64,000 bases of DNA from NCBI GenBank assembly GCA_029255685.2, contig CM055313.2, forward strand, positions 77,168,641 through 77,232,640. The letters are read 5' to 3'. A program made the position numbers and the translations under genes. The stretch comes from Silene conica. Lineage: Eukaryota; Streptophyta; Magnoliopsida; Caryophyllales; Caryophyllaceae. Shown here piece by piece: positions 55,141 to 64,000 of this stretch (position 1 is its first letter; each line of letters opens with the position of its first letter). Below the pieces are notes generated by a model. That model searched no databases, was not told the origin of the DNA, and was given only the letters and a program-made list of their open reading frames with translations.

Positions 55141-56133
55141 AAAGATACTTCTTCCATTCTCCTTTAATGTACCCATTTTTTTCTTTTTGGGCCAACCCAA
55201 TATGATGTACCCATTTCCTTTGTTTCTATTTTTGGGTTTAAATAATGACTAAATTGTCCTTATTGGCATCATACAATTACATAAAATGCCACTATTAAGC
55301 TCACAATTACTATTAACCTAAGCCGTTTAATTACCCATTACCCCAACTAATGACTCCCTTCCTTTTTCATTTCCCACCAGAAAGTAATACCAGCCTCCTC
55401 ACTCTCTGATTTACTCCCAACACCTCATTGTTCATTTCCCGATTTCTGTTGTTTGTTTTGATGTTTTTGTTGTGAAGGTAGTAAAGTCAGTGACGTTGAA
55501 TAAACTTAAATACCTATATGGGTAACTTTTGACTCAATCACACGTGAGACGTGACGGACACTATATCTAAGTGCAGTACGTATTTGGCAGGACTCAATTA
55601 CATAGATACTTACATGACTCTATCCTAAAATGACGAGATGAGTGTGGAAACAAGTTCTTATTTAGTTCTGACAGTGGATCATTATGACAAATTGTCAAAA
55701 ATCTTGTGAAGACGACTGGTAAGTGTAGGGACAATACTGGCCTGGCTGATAGAACATTCCAATATAATGTTCCTTAGCTTTTACATGACAATATATCTAG
55801 AGATTGCTCCGAAATGAATTTGCTTCACCCATATGGTATTAAATTCAGTATCACCATTCTCATATAATTTACTATATCATTAATGTGTGAGTTATATACT
55901 CCTTACTATTGCTAATATAATATAACACTCTATGATGGTATGATGATAATGAAACACTACACACCCAATGACACCCTATCACTTCCATCTTTACTGTGCA
56001 GACCAGAGACATTGAGTTCAACACAGAAAACTTCACATTCAAACCGAGCAAAAATGCATATTTCATAAAGTATGTCAAAAGATAGAATAGAGTTAAAATA
56101 GTTACCCAACTATGTTGACTGAAAGAAAAGATC
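55141..56133. other. Spacer without recognised gene
   Basis: Several short ORFs occur but none has a recognisable domain. It lies between the P450-3 upstream MITE and the end of the TPS-like fragment, whose downstream exons would be expected here but are absent. Confidence 0.5.
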
Positions 56134-57510
56134 TCAACAGCTGTGATCGTGAAGGTACGTCCTGAGTATTTCTGAGGATGGGAAAGGTGTGAGCGAAAAC
56201 CAGCCAACTTTCATTGCACTGTCGTGTTCCTTCATAAATTGTGCAAGATACATCAAGTGATGATCATGGCACCAAACTACGTCACCCTCATTATAATGCT
56301 TGTACACAACATCAAGCAAATCCCTGGTTTGCATTCATATAAGCATCAATCTGAGACTGAATACCCCGAGTAGTTGCAAGACGATTTTCTTAGGGAAGTC
56401 CAAAGTAATGCAATAGAGGCCATAAGATTTTGTTGCAGTAACCATTGTAATACTGATGAAAAGTTTCTTCATCAAGAAAAACTGGAATGCACTTCTGCAT
56501 CCAATAAACAACCTTAAAGAGAAATGTTACGCCTCCTCCATTTCATTTATAATGTCTTCCTTTGACTTTGTTTGCCATAAGATGACGACTTTGACTGATA
56601 TTTCCTCACCAAATAGCAGACTTTCAACTCATTAAAATGATAAACTGATTAGTTATTTGATAAATCATAACATAAGAATTTACATTGTATTAATGCTTAT
56701 ATTTCGAAAAAAGAATGGTTAATGTTGACATCAGTTGATGGTTGACCACCACAGTCTAATGGGGAACATGAACTTGGGGTGGTTGTAGTAACTAGTAACA
56801 TGTCCGACGAACACTTTAGTACGAGTGTAAGAAAGCAGGAAGATTAGGCTTTGATGCCTAAGAAAATAGATTAGCTCAACCTTTTCAGCCAAGGCTTTTA
56901 GTTAATGATTGATTTCCAACTTCATCAGGTACATTCACTCCAACCCAGCCAATCCATCTTGGATCTAAATCTTTCAAACCTTTGTAATAAGAGAACCCAA
57001 CAGATTCAATGCAGAATATCAAAATCTGTCACTGAAGTTGCAAAGCATTCTAATATCCAGGATTTTAGCAGTTTACGACAAATCAGGATGACACTAAAAT
57101 GTATTAGTAATCAGATTTCTAAAATACGCAACCAATAAAGGGACATATTCATGATATTTTAGGAACCATATGGCCTCCGAATCTTTCAAAGCTTTGAGAA
57201 AATAACTCGAAGCTATTAACTTTCTATGTCAGGAGCAATACCTTCGGTTTCTTTTCACAAAGCTTTGAAATATTTTGACAGGTACTATTGGGTAACTTGG
57301 CTAACAGCACACAGCATGAATGACTAGCTTTCTAAATTAAGCAATGAAAATGTTGAAGACTTCAATCTTTGACAGTAGTTAAAGATTCAGTACTCACCCG
57401 AAAGTGCACTGACAAGACCCCCCTACACTAATCTTTAACTGCCCTGAATCTTTGCCTTTCCTAGTCGCAGAAACCGGAAGCCTATCAGCTACCACCAACA
57501 ATTTATGTTT
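56134..57510 (-). pseudogene. Class I trehalose-6-phosphate synthase (TPS1-like) fragment
   Basis: Three exon-like blocks on the minus strand match the N-terminal half of the glucosyltransferase domain of plant TPS1: LLVVADRLPVSATRKGKDSG with GGLVSAL-like (57510-57400); GLKDLDPRWIGWVGVNVPDE (56984-56881); and CIPVFLDEETFHQYYNGYC, ILWPLLHYFGLP, ENRLATTRG, YNEGDVVWCHDHHLMYLAQF and VGWFSLTPFPSSEI (56494-56134). Lesions include a stop replacing a glutamine after HYFGLP, an extra G in the GGLVSAL region, an extra A near TKSL, and a frame break before YKHYNEGDVVW. Everything past PFPSSEI is missing. Functional enzymes make trehalose-6-phosphate from UDP-glucose and glucose-6-phosphate; this copy cannot. 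Confidence 0.85.
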
Positions 57511-58618
57511 GATCGATTACTTGACGTTGCAGCTTCTGAAATCCTTTCAGAGTGCTATTCCCGATAGCTAAACACACAATTGTCGCCCTCGTTAAAGAAT
57601 ATATCTCCCCCATACTAATCACTTCCTCGAATACCTCTTCGAGTTCTTCCCCCTATATGATGATAGTAGTTATGAAACTGTTTCACCTCCTTTTCACCAA
57701 TATCATTCCATCATTGTCATCTACTACCTCCCAAAACAACTAGCATATTTGCCAAATGCTATCAAGCCTGCATTTTTAAGAATTCAATTCAATAACCCAA
57801 TATCTACGACAATGAGACGGTCTTGCACGTGAGACCAACCGAATCTTCATGCAGGTAGTATTCCTTATTTGGGCTATTGGATAAGTTTCACGTGTAAAAC
57901 CGTCTCATATAGATTAAACAAAACCCAATAACAATGTAGTTATTTTTTTCTTGCATAACGACATTAATTGATGGAAATTAAGCAAATTGAATAATGGGTT
58001 TCATGCATTTAGTTCAAGTGAAGAAACAAAAATCAATTACCATCCAAGGAATTCAACAAAGATAACAGAATTACTGAGAATTCAGCAAATTTGGTAACCT
58101 GAAAGCATATCTAGAGAAAAACTTACCCTAATTAATTGATAAAAGGACCTGAAGTACATACTTTAGATGACCTTTTAATTCCTAAAAGCATATCTAGAGA
58201 AAAAAATAGAATTCGTCGAATGTCTTTATCAAAATGATTTTGCAAATAACAGAAAAGACTGAAAAAATCCATAAACTAAAAATGGTTTATACTTTATTTG
58301 AGCATGAAATTACCTTCGATTGATACAAGAAAGTCCCTCAATAATCGCCCCATTATAGCGAACCTTAATTCCGTGCAATTGAATTATCGACGACTGATTT
58401 GGACAATTGATTTGGGGGTATTAGTCGTGCTCAAGCCTATAGCAGATCAAGAAGGTCGTCAGTGGCGAGGCCAATGAGGATCGTGATTGATTAGAGGTAG
58501 CATGAGTTTGACTGAGCGGAGAATAACGGAGATGAACGAAGATGGGGAGATGGAGGGCTTGACTGAGTAATTTTTTTTTACTGATCAGGAAGTTTTATTT
58601 TTATTTTTTCTTTTGAGT
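57511..58618 (-). other. Upstream region of the TPS-like fragment
   Basis: No coding region is supported. On the minus strand, a C/T-rich stretch (about 58560-58315) ending in AAG|GTAATTTC could be a remnant 5' UTR exon with donor site of the TPS gene; this is inference. A purine/pyrimidine run CACGTGAGACC...CGTCTCATAT near 57815-57910 is a short inverted repeat. Confidence 0.4.
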
Positions 58619-59577
58619 CAGTTACTTCCTTATATGTTTCAGTTTTCTAAAATTATTCTCATATAGTTTTTAAAAAATTACTCCATAATTGAAGGCAGGT
58701 CAAATATTGCTACATATTACGTTTTACAATGAAAAATTTATAAAATGGACGAAATCCCTTCAGTGTATTTATCCCAATCCATCAAACAAACACCTCTCAT
58801 TTTACCCATTAATTGAATTCCCAAATCCTAACCCTAATTTGTAATTCAAAACCCAATTTTTTAATTGAAAACCTCAAATTTCGCAAATTAATCTCAAATA
58901 ATTTTAATCCTAACTTGAAGATTTAGGGGGATTACTAGAAGCAGGCAACAACAATGAATTCGAAGAGGAAGAAGAGGTAAGCTAATTGTTAATTGTTAAT
59001 AGTTTCTGCAAAACAATAACAATATAAATCAGAAAGACGGTTACTTGAAACAATTTCAGTTTTTTTTTTCCAGATAAAAGATGGATTCAAATACCCAAAT
59101 CAATTTGAAACCCTAATTTAATTTCAATTTCAATTCAATACAATATCAGTTTTTATGAAGATAAAGAACCCTAATTTCAATTCAGTTTCAATTCAATACA
59201 ATAATATGATTCACATACTCAAATCAAAAATGTACTTACCTTCAAAAAAAATGAAAACTTCAAAACTTGAACAATTACATTGAGAAATTATTTTTTAATG
59301 ATGATAGAGATTGGGTAAAATAGTGAGGAATTAGTTTTAATGAAGATATTGGTAAGTTTTGAGCAAAGGCTATAACGAGATACTCAAATACTAAAGAGCA
59401 TTTTAGCCATAAATTTAGGGAAATGGAGATAAAATTCAAAAATTGACGGAAATACTCATCAGAGCTGAAAAATGGTAGCAATATTTGATCTGAGATCAAC
59501 TTAAGGAGTAATTTTAAAAAAAAAAAACATATAAGGGAATAATTTTAGAAAACTGAAACATATAAGGGAGTAATTAT
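58619..59577. mobile_element. Inverted-repeat element, about 0.96 kb
   Basis: The left end (TTACTTCCTTATATGTTTCAG ...) and right end (...CTGAAACATATAAGGGAGTAA) are reverse complements over ~65 bp, with TTTTCTAAAATTATTC inside. Superfamily is not clear and no target duplication was resolved. The interior includes an exon-like stretch ATGAATTCGAAGAGGAAGAA followed by GGTAAGC (about 58953-58981) that could be captured host sequence. The minus ORF 59275-59499 is not supported. Confidence 0.6.
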
Positions 59578-60700
59578 TAATTTACTCTTAGATTAATTGA
59601 GGGGTTGGAAATGGGACCCGTTATATCAAAGAGACCAGATTTCAAGAAACGGTCTCATATGGATTACCAAGGAGACCTTGTTTTACCTTTAACCAGTTTC
59701 TTATATTTAATCGGTTTCTTATAAATGGTTCCTTAGGCCTTTTGTAGTAGCGAGTAAGGCTCAGGGTTAGAATTGAAATTTGTATAACCTTGGAAATATG
59801 GATTATGGCTGAAACTAGTACAACCTTAAGTTATAATTCAAGTTATGATTGAAATAAATATAACCTTGGAATTATGAATCAAGGTTATAGTCGAAGTTGG
59901 TATAACTTGAAATACGATAAGGTTATGGTTGAGACTAATGTAGGCCTTAGTTATGGCTCAAGGTTATTGTTGAAGCTAGTACAATGTTGTGTTTCGTGTC
60001 AAGGTTATGGTATTTATATCTATATATCTATATATTTATACTCCTTACTAAAATGTGGGTAACATAGGTTACTATTCATAATGAATAGTGATTTTTTTTT
60101 GTCTTCTAGCTAACAATAAAACAAGGCTATTTGATCATCACAATGCAACATTCATCCGATCATCACAATGCACACCTTCATTTCTTAATCTAACAATAAA
60201 ACAACAAGGCACTAACCAATTAACAAAATAAGCAACAACTCAAATCATGCATCGTCCAATAAAAAAAATGAATTTTGGTCATTTGTATTTACATGGACTA
60301 CATATATTATTAATCGACTTCATATTTCTACACAAAATAAACATTGTCATTTAAACCTTATTATATTATACGTACGACAAAAATCGAATATATTAAAATT
60401 ACCAAAATGTTTGTCACATTTCCCATTTATTATGCAAATAAGATATTATTTAACAATTTTATTATTAAGAAAGATATATCCGTTTTATAAAAGTCTGAGA
60501 ATATTTTGACCCTACAAAATTTACCCCTTTTAAATTGGTTTGTAAGTTTAATGTCATTAATGTGAATTCAGACTCTTTAATATTTGTCCAAAATATACTC
60601 CATCGTGATTAATAATTATCTATTACTTTTCGCAAAATACCATCTTGAGCCACTTAGCCAATTATGTTATTGCTATCAACTAAATTGCTACCTACATCTG
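59578..60700. other. AT-rich stretch with degenerate GGTTATG repeats
   Basis: From 59760 to 60010 there are about eight diverged ~30-bp units around AAGGTTATGGTTGAAACTAG and TATAACCTTGG. The rest is AT-rich with no gene. Confidence 0.6.
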
Positions 60701-60784
60701 CTTTAGGCAAAGGTTCACTCATGGATACGCGTAAGTCAATAACTTTAGGCAAAGGTTCACTCATGGATACGCGTAAGTCAATAA
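60701..60784. repeat. Perfect 42-bp tandem duplication
   Basis: The unit starting CTTTAGGCAAAGGTTCACTC occurs twice back to back (60701-60742 and 60743-60784) without mismatch, so it is recent. Confidence 0.97.
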
Positions 60785-61029
60785 GTCTCCTTTGAGACGA
60801 ATATATTCGTCTTAAGTTTAGACGGGTCAAGTAATATCCACTTGTACGAATAAGATAAAAATGAAAAGGTTTAGAGAAAAACAAAAAAATTTGTCATATC
60901 TATGCAAATGGGTCATTACTTAGCTCGTCTTAAACTTAATACAAATACTTCCGTCTTAAATTAAATAAAAATTTGTGTGCTTAAATTATGTAAGTTGTTA
61001 TCTACTAAATTGCCGCGTAGATTATCTTT

Positions 61030-61235
61030 TTCTCTTTTTTTCTTTTTTTGATGACGAGGGAATTGAATCCCCCCGGGCCTAACCATTTTCGCGCTACCAC
61101 ATGGACCGTGTAAGTCACCCCCTTTGGGGGACACAACAGCCAAGTGATCATCACCCCCGTGATTCGAACTTGAGACCTCTCAACTTCTGCCTTTGACAAG
61201 TTTCAAGGTTTAACCCAGAACCACTGGCTATTATC
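61030..61235 (-). mobile_element. tRNA-derived SINE
   Basis: Read on the minus strand, about 60-70 bases from the start lies AAGTTCGAATCAC (about 61157-61171), a good RNA polymerase III B box. An A-box-like TGGTTCTGGGTT precedes it near the start. A conserved-looking body with CCCCCAAAGGGGG follows, and an A-rich tail (ATCAAAAAAAG) ends it at about 61030. It has no ORF; size and layout fit a SINE. Target duplication was not resolved. It is not an intact tRNA gene. Confidence 0.68.
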
Positions 61236-61349
61236 AACTAAATCTCCTTCCTTTCATGGCGGTTACTTTCCCTAACTCAAATATATCATACCCCTCCATC
61301 TCTATTTTCTAAATTTTCTGAACCTTAATCCTAACTACACCGTTAGATC

Positions 61350-62093
61350 TGTGGGAAAATATCTGTATATGTCCCAATACTTTATATGCAAGATTATAAC
61401 GAAATAATAGTATATGATTTACTGTCATAAACGAAATACAATATACAAGGATTGAGAACAAGAATTAACCTTTGGTCCTTGCAAGAGACCTAAGATCAGA
61501 TATCAAAATAGATATCCTCCTAATTGTTGCACCCAAGATGCTCCGAGAAATACCCTTTCTTGAGCTAGAAACTACCAAAAATTACCTTTAATTTTTGTGA
61601 ATGATAAAAGCTAGGGAGAGGAGGGAGTATCAGTTTAGGTGTGTAACTCGTGCTCAGTCATTGAGCCGTGTGGTATCTTTTATAGGCGAAGTTGTATGGA
61701 GTAGTTTAGTCAGAATACATCTGATCTTTAGTTCACACTACTAACAACCTAGCTAATAACCATAAGATAGAATTCATCAAATCAGTATTTGAGTCCTACC
61801 GAAACACCTCCCAACTAACTGATATCACACGACTACAGGATGAGGCGTGTGAAATTATCAGTCGTGCAACATCCCATTTTATCAATATAGAAATGGTTGT
61901 TATCCTCTCTTGTATATAATGTTTTATCTTATAAATATCGTATATTTATAATTTACTAATTAAATATAACCTTTATATTTAACTAAATCATTTAATCTAT
62001 ATTAAATAATTTCATTACACACACTAATTAAATATAACATTTTATATTTAGTTACGAATTAACATTTTAATTCGTCTCAGCTAATATTATTTA
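61350..62093 (-). repeat. Old copia LTR (998-bp family), left part
   Basis: It begins TGTGGGAAAATATC and is a diverged homologue of 37551-38548 in the same orientation (shared blocks ACCTTTGGTCCTTGC, CCTAAGA, GCACCCAAGAT, AATATAAC, TTTATATTTA). It is split at 62093 by a Mutator-like element and resumes at 63739. Confidence 0.82.
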
Positions 62094-63729
62094 GGGTTAT
62101 TTAATGACAATACTCCAATCTATTAGGCTTCTTCTTAAAATACTACAGACTTTATTTTAAGTAGCAATATACCCAACTTTCATATATATTCTCTGGTACT
62201 AAAATAAGTGGAAGGGCTACCTACTGAACAAGTTTCTTCATATTTTATCACTTCTCTTTCTTTGCCTATTTTAATTACTTTATAAAAAAACACTACAATT
62301 AAACCCAAATACCGAAACTTAACACAAAACAACTAACTATTTTATTGTCTAATTGAACAATAAACTATTGTATAATTAATCATAAACAATAAATGAATTT
62401 ATTGGATATACTCATACACATATTTTTTTAATGCACTTTTGTAGTGTTGTTTTTATATTTTTTCAATAATCTACCGGCTGAAATAACATGGAGAAAGAAC
62501 ATACACAACAGGTTATAATCATGATACAAACAACCATGAAAATGGAGTGCCCATTTGTAGGCGGAAAATAATTCATTGCAATTACGGGTTACTTCAACAT
62601 TGCTAATTCTAATTCAATGTTTCATTTTCCTACTCTATGAATTTAAGTGTGATATTGAATATATTCATGTCCAATACCAAAATTTCATTACTTTTTTTTT
62701 TTTACTTCTCCAGAACACAAAAACTACCAAATTAAACTTACACACTCAAAAGCTCCACAAATTAACAAAAAAAACATCTCATAAGCATCTAAATTAACAA
62801 TATCAAGCACGAGCATCAATTTAAAGAGTCTATCTACAATAGACCTCCGTATATATCACACGGTTTCGGTGTCGGTTTTGGGGTTGATTTGAGGTTCTGA
62901 AGTCCGGCTTTATTTTGGTTGGCTTTAGATATTTTTAGGTCGGAATTTGCAGTGGTCGTTGCTTTAAATTTGATGATTGTGAATTTTGAGAAGCTGGGTT
63001 CGTAATAAAGGTGGGATTTGGAAGTGCTAACACTCATGTCTTGAATCGCCTTGCTCCTTGCTCCTTGAACCTTGAATCTTGATCTGCGTTGGACCGCCAT
63101 TTCAATTTCAATTTTAAAAACCCTAGATCCCCATTTTAATTTGGGGTAAAGTTTAATTGATAGAAAAACACTAAATCTGTAAAAAAAAAAGGTTGGGAGA
63201 AATCTGAATTCATACGAACATGGTAATTTCAATATGGATTCGTACTCTCATGCATATATTCAATTTATTTATATAGTGTTTTTTTTCCTGTGTTTTGATT
63301 GATTTTTCTGGTAATGTAAAGGGGGTTTTCCAAAATTTTTAGCTAGGGAAGGGCGATGAAGATAATGTATAATAAGAAGGGTGAGATATTTACCTGTTAC
63401 CACAGGTTAATAACACAAAATCTCAAAGAAGACGAGAGATATCCCTCACTTTGGAACGAGGGATACCATTTTGTCTCACAAAATGCCCATTTAGAGGAGA
63501 GAGGGAAGCACATGAGGGTAGCCCCACCTTGTCCCCCATATTCATTTTGTGAGTGTCATTATCCGTCTCTCCACCCGGCCCGTCACAAGCAAGACCAACT
63601 GGGTGAATAAAGGGCTAATTTTATTAAAAGTGGAGGAGTGTAATAGTTCATTATATTGACAGTTAAATTATGGTATGAAGTATTTTGAGAAGCACGTCAA
63701 TAGGTTATAGTATTTGTATTAAATAACCC
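62094..63729. mobile_element. Mutator-like element inserted in an old copia LTR
   Basis: The ends are GGGTTATTTAAT and ATTAAATAACCC; similarity of the inverted repeats continues for about 80 bp with mismatches. A perfect 9-bp target duplication TATTATTTA flanks it (62085-62093 and 63730-63738), diagnostic for Mutator-like elements. The 1,636-bp interior has no transposase. A minus-strand 132-aa ORF (63232-62834) of unknown origin, rich in basic residues, could be captured host sequence, but I recognise no domain. Confidence 0.88.
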
Positions 63730-63738
63730 TATTATTTA

Positions 63739-64000
63739 ATCAGTATTAAGTAATCGTATCATCATTACATTGACTAACCGCTTAGTCGTATAAGGTATCG
63801 ATATGATTACATTTTCATCTAATCATATCTCTCATATTACATCCTTTAGGTGTGACTCTTAGGGACCAGTTGATTACCGCCATCTGTATGACAATAACGT
63901 CAAACTTCTAGCAAGCCAATCGTTATTGATAAACATGAATCAACTGGCTAAAATACAAAGTATATATACCATGTGATCCTTTAAGAGATTTATTCGTGTT
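63739..64000 (-). repeat. Old copia LTR, right part (runs off the window)
   Basis: It matches 38270-38520: TGACTAAC..TTAGTCGTAT, GGTGTGAC, GGGACCAGTTGA, ACCGCCATC, GTATGACAATAACGTCAAAC, TTATTGATAAAC. About 30-50 bases of the LTR are expected beyond the window. Confidence 0.85.

Noticed and set aside
55872-56207. 111-aa minus-strand ORF as a continuation of the TPS-like gene
   Set aside because: Only its first residues overlap the TPS fragment in another frame; the remainder does not match the expected TPS sequence.
61150-61175. Possible tRNA gene (TTCGAATC-type B box)
   Set aside because: No acceptor stem or anticodon arm could be found; the layout fits a SINE better.

Overview
This window is nuclear DNA of a flowering plant, most likely a eudicot. 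It is AT-rich, its host genes have introns, and about two thirds of it is transposable-element DNA: Ty1/copia and Ty3/gypsy retrotransposons, CACTA, Mutator-like, PIF/Harbinger and Stowaway-type DNA elements, a Helitron and a SINE. I cannot name the species. There is no bacterial operon, CRISPR array, rRNA gene or free-standing tRNA gene.

Host genes are few. (1) 1853-12580 (+): a three-exon gene for an ALS3/STAR2-type membrane protein (UPF0014/FetB family; aluminium tolerance in other plants). Its 9.5 kb first intron holds a stack of transposons. (2) A dispersed group of three related minus-strand CYP71-type cytochrome P450 genes. P450-1 (12848-14489) and P450-3 (52641-54265) have complete two-exon reading frames. 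P450-2 (25440-26687) has lost the 5' two thirds of exon 1 and is fused in frame to the start of a retrotransposon gag gene. Flanking similarity shows that the three arose by segmental duplication; retroelement growth between copies 2 and 3 added about 20 kb. (3) 56134-57510 (-): a broken fragment of a class I trehalose-6-phosphate synthase gene.

Mobile DNA, left to right. In ALS3 intron 1: a Stowaway-like MITE, a Mutator-like element (10-bp target duplication) with a complete Ty3/gypsy element nested inside it (5-bp target duplication), a 329-bp MITE with an 8-bp duplication, and a foldback MITE. At 15-25 kb: a copia gag remnant, an old copia-type LTR split by a 4.8 kb CACTA element that itself contains a 1.1 kb PIF/Harbinger-type element, then a gypsy 3' LTR. 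At 26.7-46.7 kb: a Sirevirus-type copia element with gag, pol and an env-like third ORF. Its two LTRs are 1,383 bp each with about 6 differences. Its right LTR is split by a second, nearly intact copia element (37551-46185; 998-bp LTRs with about 5 differences; one 1,343-aa polyprotein). At 46.7-49.6 kb: fragments of a TAT-like element and of another copia gag. At 50.4-52.3 kb: a non-autonomous Helitron. At 54-64 kb: MITEs, an inverted-repeat element, a SINE, and an old copia LTR split by a 1.6 kb Mutator-like element and running off the window end.

I found no undescribed multi-gene system. The most unusual items are the in-frame gag-P450 fusion ORF beside a tandem LTR arrangement, the ALS3 gene with nested transposons in its intron, the env-like ORF of the Sirevirus, and 21-bp-spaced palindromes in the leader of the youngest copia element. 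LTR difference counts were made by eye.
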